From positions 7,184,055 to 7,248,054 of the forward strand of contig NC_058508.1 of NCBI RefSeq assembly GCF_020382885.2: a stretch of DNA of 64,000 nucleotides, given 5' to 3'. Numbering within the stretch: the first letter of the stretch is position 1; the number at the start of each line of letters is the position of its first letter. The notes beneath the pieces are model-generated. The model made no database searches. It saw only the letters and a program-made list of their open reading frames with translations, and was not told the DNA's origin. Below are positions 1-13,233 of the stretch, in pieces. A program made the position numbers and the translations under genes. Source of the DNA: Scatophagus argus (Eukaryota > Chordata > Actinopteri > Scatophagidae).

Positions 1-1478
1 CAAGGTGACAGGTAGATTTAGTCCAGGTGTGTAATCATGGCTCTGACAGAGGTAGATGAGTTGTAAAGTCTGATTGCAAGCATCTGGCTATTTCATAATA
101 ATCAGTTTTCCTTGAATTCAGCAAATAGTGTAGAGTAAATTGACAGAGGTGACCCTGTAACTGCTGATTCATATAAAAAGTCACCAAAAGTGGTCTAAAG
201 TTGTCTGTCTGCACTTGGCTCCTGTGCCAGCCACACACTGTGCTCTGCACTCCAATGCACGGCTGTGTGTTGGTTTACTGTTGGCACCTCTGAGTCATCT
301 GCCAGAGGCTAACTTGTCTGTGATGTGTTTTTTTTCTGAAGGCATTAGTTTAACGTCTTTTTGTGGAACCGTATGCTGTCTACTCCAGTGTCACCTAATA
401 TAACTGCATGTAATCCAAAATAACCTACCTAATATGATGCGATCATATAAAATAAGTGTATTTTGTCTCAAGTATGATAAAAATACTAAGTCAAAACAAA
501 GATTACAAAGGTTACCTTCCTTAGTTTAGAACCATCAGTTGTCCTTCTGGTATAGACCTCCTGCTGCAATTTAATCAAGATGCTATGCTAATCATAAATG
601 CTATTGCATAGAGCAAAACGGAACCATATGTTGTTCAGCCGGTGTAGCACACAAGGTCTCTCCTGAGAAACACAACTGTAAGACTGCTGTGTCTCAGCTG
701 CAGGCCTGTTGCCGAAACAAAGTAAGTGATTTAAGCATGGGTAGAGGACTGTAATCACATCAGAAGGGTTCGTGTGATCTGTATAAAGAGGTCCGTTAAG
801 ACCCTTTCAAAAGAAAACCATGTGAACTCTTTAGAAGTGTCATCAATGTAAAACGAATAGATCGTTGCTGCAGAGAACAGTATTTTCTTTGAGAAGCTGT
901 AAAATACTTCAAGGAATTAGAATGCCTTATGAAACATCGATTAGTCATCAAAACAAAGAATAGATTTGTCAGATGAGGACAGTCTGCAGGATGAAACAAT
1001 ATTTCAAGAACAAAACCTCTATAATCTTAACTCTTGCTGAAATGAAGAGAAGTTCCCTCTGGTTACAAGACTGTAAAACAGTATCTCTCACAAAAGGACA
1101 GTGGAGCACAAAGATTATTGTGACTGGTTTGACTTGGGTCAGTAAATGAGTAATAAGAAACAAATATTATTTCAGGTGTATTTGTGCAATTCCTTAGATA
1201 ATTTTGTCAACTTATACTGGTAAAATGATACCATCACATATTTTACAACTTGTTTGCCTTTGTGTGCGTTTTACTTCCATTACTTTTGTCTGTGTGTATT
1301 ATTTATTTGTATGCTGTGCCCTGCTTTAGTTTCTTGTCATTGATAGATAAGGTAGCTATTAGTTTGCTCTTAAAAAAAACAGCAAAATAAAGCATGTTTA
1401 TACCATACAGTTTCTATTAAATGCGCTCTGTCCATCGAATAATATCAACTGGGTGTTGATTGGAATCTTAGTTGAATC
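1..1478. other. Intergenic sequence left of pmm1, no gene seen
   Basis: AT-rich sequence with only short chance reading frames and no recognisable exon. In human the neighbour of PMM1 on this side is DESI1, but no desi1 coding text is visible here. An AATAAA occurs near 1386 on the plus strand, so part of this stretch could be a neighbour's 3' untranslated region; that is inference only. Confidence 0.4.
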
Positions 1479-1600
1479 GCCCCGCCCACATTAACGTCAC
1501 GTCCCTCACTCTGACTGTGATTGGCTGCCGGGTGAGTTTCTGTGTTGCAAGAGAAACCTGACACATAAAGCACGCTGCGTTTAAACGGTCTAACTGAGCG
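1479..1600 (+). promoter_or_regulatory. Likely pmm1 promoter
   Basis: A GC-box-like CGCCCCGCCC (about 1479), a CRE-like AACGTCACG (about 1493) and an inverted CCAAT box (ATTGG, 1520-1524) lie 270-320 bp upstream of the pmm1 ATG. The downstream leader (about 1600-1795) contains no ATG that would compete in a good context. The exact start site cannot be fixed from sequence. Confidence 0.5.
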
Positions 1601-1795
1601 GAGACCAGCGCAGCCGAGCTGGGACGAGAAGACTGAGGAATTTAACTTTCTTCAAAACCTCAAAGTTGTTTATTTTATTCCCTCAGCTGACAGCTCTGTA
1701 TTTTGTATTTTTGCGTGTTTATTTGCACGACAGTGAACCTGTGACACTTTGCAAGCTGAGGCGCAATTGATAAAGCAGAAAAAAGAAAAGAAGAA

Positions 1796-4700
1796 ATGGA
1801 GAAATCAAACGGCTTCTCGCCGGACCGAAACATCCTCTGCCTGTTTGACGTGGACGGTACTTTGACAGCACCTAGAGAGGTGAGCTAACCTCCAGTTAAT
1901 CAATACAGCAACAGACAGGAACGATCCTTATATGTAACTTGCTCGGTTATTGTTGAGTACAAGCATTCATTACAGCCCCCTGCTCCTCTGGGGCTCCTGC
2001 TCCCCTCGCTCCTCTGCCTTCGTAATTAGCCTCTGAATCGTCCTCAGGGCGGGAGACAGAATATGTACGAGCACACTGCGTCCCATTGACCTCAGATACG
2101 CTGTTTTCATTCATATTTCTAAGCTCTTCGTCCTTCAACCCCGCACAAACACCAGAGTTACCCCATCACTGTTTACCACACACAGCACCGCTGCGACACA
2201 TGGATGGTGTCATGTATGCGTCTGTTGCTGTCTCGCGTCCTATTTACGTCCCTCTTAAATACACGTGGAAGCGACCCTGATACTGTCACCTCACGTGGGC
2301 TTTAATTGATGCCTTTGTTTTTAAATGAATGTACCACAGATTCTCTGTAGGAAGACTGAAATAAATGCCACGTTTCTGAGTATCATTTCTGACGGCCATT
2401 TATGGGAGAAACCACCTCTTTTTTAAATTGTATGTTTCTTCCTACCCCCCCTTATTCCATTGGGTTTGAATGCTTGGGTTCGTTTAGGGTAACTGGATTG
2501 TGCGGCCCTGCACAGCACACCAGCCCCCCAGCCCCCTGATATTACATAATGCGGTCTCTCTTGTGTGCAGCTGAGACGTTTTCTTTTTCTTCCCTTTGTT
2601 GAAATGATTGGAAATCTGTTCCAAATTGCAATACCACAAAGGCAGATTCTGCAGTCATGTCCACTCTTCACTGTGTAATGGTACTTTAATAACATAGTGC
2701 ACAGATTTAGATTTCCAGTGATAATGATATAACATGCAATGCATGTTGTGTGTAATTTGTAGAAAATCAACCCACAGCTGGATGAGTTTTTCCAGACTCT
2801 GCGGAGGAAAGTGAAGATCGGCATTGTGGGAGGTTCGGACTACTCCAAGATAGCAGAGCAGCTCGGCGAGGGGGATGATGGTGAGCAGTGCTCTTCCTGT
2901 CGTTGCCGCGGATGCTTTGTACACTGTGTGCTGTATCATTCGCCCGGCCAGATCATTCTGTATGGCCTGACACTTTTTGTTGTAACTTCTGTTCATTTGG
3001 TCACCGGTCCCCAGAGAGCAGACCAGACAGGGAGGGCCACTATAGGGAATAATTTAGAATTTAGGCCATGCAATTTGACTCAAACTTTGTGCTCATTATG
3101 CAGCTTAATAGAGAGTAACATAAATCCTTCTAACAGCATTAGAGCGTCACTATAGAAAAATGATCACACAAGGCCAGTAGTTAGTTCAGGCTGATCATCT
3201 TTCTTTCCTTCTCTTCTGTGCAGCTTCTCATGAGACAGAGGTCATAACTGTGTCATGATGACTGCTGCGTTCCAACTGATCATGGATGTCTCAGTGTGAT
3301 TTCGTAACAATGCTTTGGGAGTCACAGTTCAATAACACAAACACACTACTGTGCCTGAGCCGTTGCTGTCTGTACTCTTGTAACGACTTCAGTGCTTCTG
3401 TCAAGTTAATTTTATCACATGGTGACTCCCCAACCTGCTTGCAAAACACACCAGCATGCTGACCCTCACGCTGCAGTGCCGGCAGCCTCCCCACTGATTT
3501 AACACACAGTAAATATTAGGCTATAACTGGAATGCAGATGCATTGTGCCAAGAGGGAGTCATGTGGTTTCATAACCACGCCAAGTGTGCTAAAGGTGAAT
3601 CTTTTCATACTTCATGATGCGCAGCTGATGTTGTTGTAGCTGCTGGGTAATGTGATGATCTGCCAAAATGAAATAACACTCCAAATGAGTTGAACAAATA
3701 CTGAAAAGCTGTTCATGTTGATATAACTTTATGTTATATACTGTGTACTGCGTACAATGTATTTTTTATTGAAGGTCAAACAATGTATTAGAAATGTCAA
3801 ATTTATGACTTCACCAGTTAAAATGTGTAGGATTAGGATTCCAATAACAACAGTAATAGTAACATTTTATTATATTTTGTAATAAAATGTAAGCGACTGT
3901 GTGAAGTTATCACACAGTCAGGTGACACCTGAAAACCTGAGTTAAAGGGATCAGATCAGCTCTTAAATCAGTGAGCGGTAAGGTCAGGCAGTGTTACATA
4001 TACTGTGTAATCTGCTTCCAGGTAATTATAGTAGGCCGTTCTATTCTTCCGTATTTGAGCCTCAGTGGAGGAGCCATTGCTAATTGAATTAGTCAATTAG
4101 TCTGCTGGTTTTAAAGAGTCGGATGTCTCACTTCACATGTCTCCTCTCTTGCAGTGATACACAAGTTTGATTATGTGTTTGCTGAGAATGGGGCAGTGCA
4201 ATACAAAGATGGAAAACTCATCTCCAAACATGTAAGTGGACACACCAAATGGCGTTTTCACATTCTGTCATGAAAAGTCTGTTCAGTCTGTCTTTATGTT
4301 TATGAATGAAGTGAATTTCCCTTCTTTTAGGCCATTCAGAACCAGATTGGCGAAGAGCTGCTGCAGGACTTGATCAACTTCTGCCTCAGTTACATGGGGC
4401 TCATCAAGCTGCCAAAGAAAAGGTGAGACTCTGACTAAACTCTTGAGACAGTTGGGCAACTACTTGCTTAAACCCCCAGGGAGACTCACACAGACACACA
4501 CACCTTTAATTTGCATGTCTGTAAATTCGGGAAGGCAAATTCTCTTTGTTTGTCAGCACTGACCTGTTGAAACAGGAAAAAAAAAACCTGTGACCTCCGT
4601 GTAGGAGTAAAGCTAAAATGCAGTTTTATCAGTTTCACCTTTTTGTGTGTGTGTGTGGGGGGGGTTAGCCTCTGTCTGTAGTCTTGCCATTGTGTGAATA

Positions 4701-7700
4701 AATCTGGGTTTGCAGTTCAGTCTTTTGAATAAGTAACATGTTCTTCAACCATCCATCCCCTTTCTGCCTGCAGGGGAACATTCATTGAGTTCAGGAATGG
4801 AATGCTCAACATTTCCCCCATTGGTCGAAACTGCACACTGGAGGAGCGAATCGAATTCTCTGAAATCGACAAGGTGAATGACTTTGCTTTACTTACTTTA
4901 TTAGTACATTAACAGACATCAAGTAGGAAATTTCATCTTTTTGAATGCAGAATTCAACAAAACCTCTGCAGTGTTTTTATGAAGCTTCCTGTGGTCAAAC
5001 ATTCAACCCCTGTGATCACGTTGTTAGTGGGTTAGCATATTCTTCTGCTGTCGTCTGGATTGTAGCACTCCGGATAACATTAAATCATGTGTGTAGGTAT
5101 AATATTGCGCCCATTCTCCACACAGACTGCTCCCTCACTGTCTCTCTGTTTCATGACATGTGCACAATTAAGCAGACAGAAAGAGGTCAAACAATGTTGA
5201 GCTTTCAAGACAGCTTAACAGGCTGTCCATTGATGGTTTACAGAGCCAGCAGTACAGAGTAAGCAGACAGCAGCAGTGGAGGACAGCTTTAACCCTTCAG
5301 CTACTTGCTAACATTTATTAAACAAGATTCTCTGCTCCATTCAATACATAAAATATAGTTGGTGTATCTGTACTTGACATAATGCACACATGGGGAACAA
5401 AGCAGGTAATAGTGATGTAAATGTAGCCAAAGTGTTGGCAAAATCTGACTGCTTTGTCACTTTCTCTGCAGAGGGAGAAGATCAGGGAGAAATTTGTTGC
5501 CGCCCTGAAAGAGCAGTTTGCTGGAAAGGGACTACGGTTTAGTAAAGGTGAGAGCAGCAGCAACAAGACAACATGGCTGGCATTTTCACATTAAAAGTTT
5601 AACATCTGGGCAACATTGTCCATCAACTTTGACTGCTTGTAAGCAGCAGGTAACATTGATGTAAACACAGAATCTGCCACTTGTCATCCATCTGGAGACT
5701 CAGAACATTGTCCCGCCCATCAAGTGCTCACACCTTGATCTGGAATGTTATTGTGAAGACAGGTCTCTATAAAGGTGTGGGCACAACAGTCTCTGATTTT
5801 CCATTGCTTGGCCAGAGCGTGTGTCACATTTAATCCATTTCATATTCCTACGACCAGACATTATCCAGGAGCAGCCTTAAGTCCAAGCTAGTCTAGCATG
5901 GCTCCCATCCTGGATTTCTTTCCTGGTCTGGTTCAACAGTTGAAAGTTGCCTTGGGGAGTGAGTCGTCCCAGAAATCCATTGCACTTAATCCAAACCCTG
6001 ACCCTCTATCTCCAATGCTAATGAGTGTATATTAACTTAGGCCTCAAAAAAGAACCAGATTAGTTCCCCCAGGTAAGGCAAACAGGTTTTAGATTTGGGA
6101 TATCAAGAGCACTGTAGCAGACTGGTATTAGCAGACACCCTGACTTGAGGTATTGGAACTGATATCAGGGAAGAAAATGTGTCTCCCAGCCACCCATTAA
6201 GCCACTACTTGTCATATTTAGCTTTTGAACAATGACATGCCCCTCAAACGCCTGCTGAAGTGGAATAAAGAGGATCACATTACTGGATGATAGTGTTGAT
6301 TTCATGCACATTATTCATTGTGCTTACCCACGGAACTTAAAAGAGCTCTGAACAAAGTTCAGATCAGTTCATGACACTGTGGGTCTTAGAGGCTTTGTGT
6401 TTGGACTTTATTAACGCCACCACAGTTTTGGTGAAAGCATGTCTGTTTGTATCCCTAAGGAGTGTTCTTTCAGGAGTAAAAACAACCTTATGTTTACAGA
6501 AATGTGGTCTAATGACAAACTGGTTTTACAACACATTTGTATGTGTGTTATCTCTTTGTTTATCTTTGTTTTTAAAAAGCCCTCGAGCTCACACCTGTCA
6601 TGTGTGGATGACCTTTTTGCTGGACACAGACACCACAGCTAACTTATCATGGACACACGCCGATGCACATATAAACACACTGTTCCCACCCTCTCTCTGG
6701 CAACACAGCAGCAGTAAGGTGAATCGGGCAGTTGATGTTTGCGTACGTGCTTTGCAAAGGTGTGTGTCCATGCTGATGACGTGTGAAAGCTGTTCACAGT
6801 TATGGCAAACACTAGACAGGCAGACTAGTCAAAGCCCGGGCTTTTAAACTGTGCAAACAAACTTCTGTAAGATATCATTTTCAGCTCCTGAAAATTTTAT
6901 TGATTTTTGTTTTATTGAGTTTGTTTGGCTTTTTTTCTGCAGATGGTGGATAGTTTGCACAGTGCACACACCCTCAGGTTACTAAGGTGTTAAGTAGCAG
7001 CAGCATCTGGGCCATCTGCAGATGTTTTGCTGGTTACTCTGTTGACACTGTGGAAACAGGCTAACGTTTACAGAGTTTGACATTCATTTGTTTGCCGTCC
7101 TCAGTGTGTATCTTCTTCAGCTTGGCTGCCATTGTTCGATGACTCTGCTGATCTCTGCAATAGGTGTCATGCAATCCTGACACTATCCAATCTGCACGGA
7201 GTGTACGGAATTTAAGGGACACTCTGGGTTTTCATTACATGCATGGATGATCAAAGGTGAAAGTTCATGTAATGTGTTCTACTTATTAAATGTTAACAGT
7301 CTCAGAGAGGTAGCTGTAGTTAGAGAGAAGCTTGTTGTGTCTGTGTGTGTATATACATGTCCTGACTTGAATCTTTGCTCCTCATTTTCCACATAGCAGT
7401 TGTTGTGCTTCTATCAAATTTTCCAAAGTGCTTAGTAACCCTTATTTGTTAAGGCTGTTTTGTAACCAGTTAACAGTAACAGGGGTTTAGCATGCACATC
7501 TATGCATTGTTAGCAGCCTTGCAGCTCTACTCTGTTATTCCTCAGGAGTTTAAAAAAAAAGGCTGACTGGGGGATGGGTTGCCACAAATGTGATTGAAGT
7601 GACTGAAGTGTTTATAGTTGAGGTTAAAGGTGTTTGGGATGGAGGCGTGTGGAGGGTGTGTGAGTGAAATAGCTCTCTGATTGGCTGGACACTCCCCAGC

Positions 7701-9335
7701 TGTTGCCTTTGTTACTGGCTCTTTAAACCCTTGGCTGGGAGAAGAATTGAAGGGGGGATGGGCGGGAGAGCAGACTGGAAGGGAAGTACTGCAGAGAAAC
7801 CTGGAGGAGACTTTTCAGCTACATTTCACAGTGCAAAGGCCACCACAGTCATTCTACTTGCAGCAGAGCATCTAAAGAGCTTTTGCTGCGACTTCAAATG
7901 AAAATCTGGTCTATGGTGAAGAATAAGGTGTAATAAGAACCAGTGCTGGACTGCAGCCATAGCCAGTCTTATCTGGATTCCTTGAATACAGGAAATACTC
8001 TTAGTTGTTTGTGCTATTCTTACTTGGTCTCTTCCATTCCATTCCTCCTAGTGCAATACAGTAACGTTTTACTGCTAACAATTTAAAAGTTGTGAAATAC
8101 TGTAAATATTGTGTGTGTTTTTGTATAGTTTCTTTAAAGAAAAAGTATAAATATCTATGTGTTATTTACTTTGTATATATTTACTTGACCTAGCTGCACC
8201 TCTGTTTTGCTGACAATGAGATTTTTCCCACATTAAAGGCTTATCTCATCTTATCTCATCTTATCATATTCCTGTGATACGTCCTTTCACAAGTGCAGTG
8301 CATTTCTCTGTCGACCCGCCCAACAAGTCAGAACCTTGTCAGATAAAGAGCTCAAAAAGCAATTGTTCTGCTGAGCTGGTTAAGTGTAAATGCAGGTGGA
8401 TTAGTGCAAAGGGAGTATTCACCAGCATACTGAGTGTACTGGTTGATAAAAGCTGTGTTGTGACTGCAACATGAACAAGGAATGCAACATGCTTTGTCTG
8501 CTCTTGGGTATGTGTTAACTGATCTAAGAAAGATTCATTTTCCTCTTTAAATTGCATTGTTTTAAAGGTTTTTTTTATGCAAGAAATACACAGCATATGA
8601 TAGCACTGTATATGATTAAGCCAACGATGATAATAAAGTCCTATTTGTTATTATCCTGTTTTAGGTGGTCTCATCAGCTTCGATGTTTTTCCAGAGGGCT
8701 GGGACAAGAGACTGTGTCTAGAGGTGCTGGAGAGTGAATGCCTGGACACCATCTACTTCTTTGGCAACGAGACCTCAGTTGTAAGTTCATCTTGGGAAAG
8801 GTTTACAGGAGAGCTGGATGCGAAGCAGAGAGAGAGGAACCTTGTTTCTTTTTTGCCACAAAATGTAGGAACTTGGCTGTAGATATTTAGCCTTGGAAAT
8901 GAATTGTTGTCACTGACCTTTTTGTTTCCAAATAACAGCACTTATGGCTGACCAGTGTAGCCGGAAAAACTTATTTACAAGGTGGTATCCTGTGACAGAG
9001 TCACAGTGAATTTCACTCAACAGTACAATACAGTGCAGCCCACTCCACTGTCACGTTTGTCAGTTGAGGTTTCACAGCTGTATGCTTGATTTTATTTTAC
9101 ACACCGACTAGCAAAAGAAGCAGCTCGGGGGGCTGAACACTTCGGAATTGGGAAAAGTATCAGTTCGCGTGATGTTTGCCTTTGTTTATAATGTTGGTGA
9201 TTCTCGTTGTAGGGCGGAAACGACTATGAAATTTTCAATGACCCACGCACCATCGGTTTCACAGTCTACTCCCCAACGGACACGGCCAAGCTCTGCCAGG
9301 AGCTCTTCTTTGATGCTCCACCACACGAATCCTGA
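1796..9335 (+). CDS. pmm1: Phosphomannomutase 1, 8 exons, 261 aa
   Basis: The enzyme converts mannose-6-phosphate to mannose-1-phosphate in the cytosol, feeding GDP-mannose and glycosylation; mammalian PMM1 can also act as an IMP-stimulated glucose-1,6-bisphosphatase. Joined exons: 1796-1879, 2763-2880, 4155-4231, 4331-4422, 4774-4873, 5472-5547, 8665-8780, 9213-9335. All junctions are GT-AG, phases are consistent, and the sum is 262 codons including TGA, close to human PMM1 (262 aa). The N-terminus carries the HAD-family motif FDVDGT with the nucleophile/acid pair Asp18 and Asp20. GGSD, the [13 protein letters not shown] block, [11 protein letters not shown] and GGNDYEIF follow. The paralogue call rests on PMM1-like text ([42 protein letters not shown]), not PMM2-like text. 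The start is the first ATG in the CpG-containing first exon. Intron 6 is long (about 3.1 kb) and holds a repeat tail. The gene is convergent with csdc2. Confidence 0.96.
8211..8268 (+). repeat. Retroposon 3' tail in pmm1 intron 6
   Basis: The text ATTTTTCCCACATTAAAGG followed by an imperfect (TTATCTCATC)n repeat resembles the conserved 3' end and short tandem tail of fish LINE/SINE copies. A related copy in inverse orientation lies at 30808-30852. The family was recognised by eye, without a database search. Confidence 0.5.
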
Positions 9336-12300
9336 TGTCCTGAACTGCTCTCACCCATGCCCCTAATCCCTTTACTACAAACCCCTCTGGCATCCTTTTG
9401 AAAGGTGCCACTACTGATGTTCCCCACGTTATTAATATGCTTACTCCAAATACAAATGGATAGCAGCAGGGTGATTTGACCGAATTGGTACAATAAATCC
9501 TGCTGTGTTTTTGAAAAGGGACAGCAACTGAGGAAGCTGTAAGTACTCTGTCAGACCACTGCAATGTGTTGCTTAGAGAGATTCTAAAACATTATGCAAT
9601 GTTGAAATCTATTGCTCCGGATGACTTAAAGTATAGAATCATGTTTTGCACTAATGTTGGTCTAATTTATACCAGTCGTTGGTAGAGTCTTATTGAACGC
9701 TGCTGAAGGAGATGATCAGCATGAAGTGATCAGAGTGTTGTTAAGAGTCATGTTAAAACAGGGGAGGTTTCTATTTTGTCAATGAGATATGAGTGACGCA
9801 GATTGAGGTCCTTCCTCCTCTGCAGTTATGGATATAAGAATCATTCCAGGCATTTTAATGTGTCTACAGCGTTCTGAACTGGATGTGATTGTTGATTTAC
9901 TGTGTGGTCCCCTGAGTGTCCAGTATCTGTTTACCTCACAGAGCTGTTGGAAATGAAAGGTTGCACGTTTTGCTTCTTTACCTTCTTCAAATGCATTAAA
10001 GTGAAGATTTTTCAGCTTCCTATTTAAAACTGAACACTACTGACTCAATGAATTCATCCTAACCAGTGAATTAAGCTATTGTGATGAAGTGACAAACTTT
10101 TGTTGGTCAGTTTGACAGCTTATATGTCAGATATTTTTTACAAGCTTTATCATAGCTTGCACGCTGGATGACTGTGTGTATCGATGCTTACTTCTTGGTT
10201 TCTTGTTGCAAATTTTTTTTTCTTAGTTTTTAAAATAAATTGTCAAAACTGCCACTGCCGCTTTTCCCATAACAACACAACAATCTGTCCTTTTGTCATG
10301 GTTCAGAAAAATAATGCCTCTTAATGGATCATTAACGCTGAGGCCTTTGATAAAGAGTACAGACCGTCTGCACCTCGGTGTCCAACTGTAAGCACCGTCT
10401 CAACCTCACAGACTACAAGGATCATGTTGACAAGACTGTTATACACAGAAAATTTGCTTTTAATGTGTCACTGATGCTAACTGTAAAACTCGTCATGTTG
10501 TTTAGTCGTTTATGGATAAAAGTGCATTTTCTGTATGTGTGTGTGTCCTTTAACCTGTTGGATCAAACTAGGCTCCATTTACATACAGTATAAGTCACTC
10601 ACAAACTCAGCACTCTCTTTTTAAGAAGGCTGCAGGTTCTCTACAGGATGGCCAGCCTGCATTTCAGTGACTTTCTTGATTCTACCACTGGGAGTCACCA
10701 ACAACTCATGCTGTAAAAATAAAATATTCAACTTGTGGTTGTTGAAACACTAAATGTTGTTAATCCCCTTTACAATCACCAGTGTCTCTTAATCATATTG
10801 AGCAGTGATGTTATGTTTTGGTCGGCACTCGGTGTAGAAACTCTTTCAACTCTTCACACAGTGAACACTTCTACCAGTAAATAACAGATAAGCAGATAGT
10901 TTAGTAAATAGGTATTTCTAAAATTCATTAAAGACTGATCTTTGTCAACAAACATTGCTTATTTTGAAAAGTTTATCATAAATATATATATATATATATA
11001 TATTAAAAAACATAGCCAGTAGAAAATGTGCTCCCGATAAACAACAGCTTTAAAGGAAAAAAATGCAGCTGAAACACATGTTGCTTAAATGTGGCACAAG
11101 TGCAAAACTTGTTGGCCTGTTGATGTGTTGAATGATTTATCAGGTTACAAGGTCTGTTACAAAATCCTTTATAATTTATAATTTTATAATTATTAATGCA
11201 TCAATGTATACATTACTTAAACATATTAACTTTAACTCTTTTATTTACTGCTGAGGGGTTTAATCCATTCACCTAAAGATACATAACAATCTATTAGTCA
11301 TTATTCTGTACTAATAACTGTAATCTCAAATTTAACTAAAGCTGTAAGGGAAATGTAGTGGTGTTTAAAATGCTATATTTCCCTCTGAAACATACACTAT
11401 GATGTATCATAAAATAGAAATAGTCAAGTACGAGTACCTCAAAATTTTACTTAAGTAGAAGTAAATAATACACTAAAAACTCAGACTGAACATCTGGCAT
11501 TGATCTCATCTTTCATCTCATCTCCCTTTTTTATGGAAGTGTCTCTCACGTCACATGGGCCAGAGTTCACACCACTCTTTGTCTTTCTCCGTCAGACTCA
11601 CACACACACGTAACTGAAGAAACACAGCTTCCATGAGGCCTGTGAGTTATTAAATGTTTTAATGTTCTTTCAAGGCTCGGCAGAAGTAATCATGTGTAGC
11701 ACCACCACTGTGGTAAAAGAATGTGCACTTTGAAATAAACAAAATCTAATGATGAAAAATGCAGCCAGTGGCACTGAGAGAAAGACGAGATGCACAGAGA
11801 TTCGATTGAACAAATATAATAGAAAATGACAAACAGTACAGTACACAACTGAGCAAAAACTTAATAATTACAAACATTTTGTGACAATGCTCTCTATTGG
11901 CACTGACTATAGTCATATAGTTCACAATCACACTGACTACACTTAATAAACCACACACAGATGCATGTTTTTTCCAATAATCAGCGATTCATGACTCCAG
12001 AAACTTTCAGGACAGGAGCTGTCAAACAGAACAACAAAATGAGAAAAACCTGAATGTGACATCTGGGTCGCTGTGACAGTTTTCATAGTGAGTGACCGTA
12101 TTGATCAAAATATAGAGCTTAATCTGAGGACACACACAAATCTAAAAAAGTTATCAAACAAATAATCTGTATTAATTAACCACAAACAAGACAACAACCA
12201 AGCATATGCATTTTTCAGGAAAATCGCTTTCATTCACAGTAACATATATAGTCTGTGTTTTTGAAATGTCCTTGCTGTAATGTGATCTTCCATGAATTTA

Positions 12301-13233
12301 TTTTGTCTGATGTGTCTGATGATATGTTTTCTCCCTCTATGTTTTATTGATAAATTCATAACTTCCAACTTTCACTTCCACTTTCAGTTCCCATCTGCAG
12401 TTCAAAATAAAACTTCCTCTTTTTTTGTTTACTAAGGTAATGTTTCTGAGCTTGTGATGTGAAACCCATGAGGGTTTCTCAAGAGTTATGCCCTGTCAAG
12501 ACCGCAAACATAGAGGCATGGATGGTTTTAGAGATTTTTTGTTATTGTATACATTTCATTTCATGTCAATTCAATGAAAAATGATTTGTGATTTACTGCT
12601 CTAAGGATTGTCAACCTGCCCTTCCAACTTTCTTTCACTCAGCCATACAGTCATTTAAATCTCTTCACTGTCAGTTCCCTAAACCGCTTGCTTCTATGTC
12701 CCTTTTCTCTCTTGCTGAAATCAAAGTTTCATCTCATCTTGGCAAACCCCTGCACTGAAAAAATAGCTTTAACATCATGACAAACTCAACATGTGATCCT
12801 GGAAAATCTGGTCAAGTACACAAGAGGATAACAAGAAAGTAAAACTGAATTCAGGGCTTTGTCTGTTGCTCTCCTCTCCTACAAAATGAGGCCGAGCTCT
12901 TCCCATACCCATTATCTTCTCACCTCAAATCTGACTTTTATTACTGCCGTCATAACAAAAACATAAATAAATAAAACACATCTTCCTAACAATGAATAAA
13001 TGCTCGGTTTCTCCTACACAGCAAATTTATCAGCGTAGCAGACAGACGGATTGAACAGAACAGACAGTATCAGCACTGTGAGTGGACACTTGTTTACTCT
13101 GGACACTTTGCTGTGTAGGTAAAACTTGATTTTAATAAAATGTTTTTTTTGCACAGAATGTAAATTATCAGTCCCACCAAGGGTCCACCATCCCCCCCAC
13201 CCAGCCCTCCCTGGCACCACCTCCCCCCGGGGC
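9336..13233. other. Convergent 3' region between pmm1 and csdc2
   Basis: No exon is recognisable here. It should contain the 3' untranslated regions of pmm1 (first plus-strand AATAAA at 9492-9497, another near 10235) and of csdc2 (minus-strand signals, seen as TTTATT on the plus strand, near 12937 and 12293). An (AT)n microsatellite sits at about 10982-11003. A stretch near 11420-11465 with alternating AAGTA/CTTAAGTAGAAGTA words looks like an eroded fish interspersed repeat. Confidence 0.55.
10982..11003. repeat. (AT)n microsatellite
   Basis: Uninterrupted alternating A/T of about 22 bp between pmm1 and csdc2. Confidence 0.85.

Noticed and set aside
3816-3845. GTGTAGGATTAGGATT resembling the 63.1-kb element terminus
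   Set aside because: Only one end-like match, with no inverted partner nearby; too short to call an element.
5760-5790. TCTATAAAGG TATA-like word in pmm1 intron 6
   Set aside because: Isolated motif without a downstream exon or other promoter elements.
6371-6847. 158-residue plus-strand open frame in pmm1 intron 6
   Set aside because: Low-complexity, Cys/Leu/Ser-rich translation with no recognisable domain. It sits inside an intron and overlaps a second open frame in another phase.
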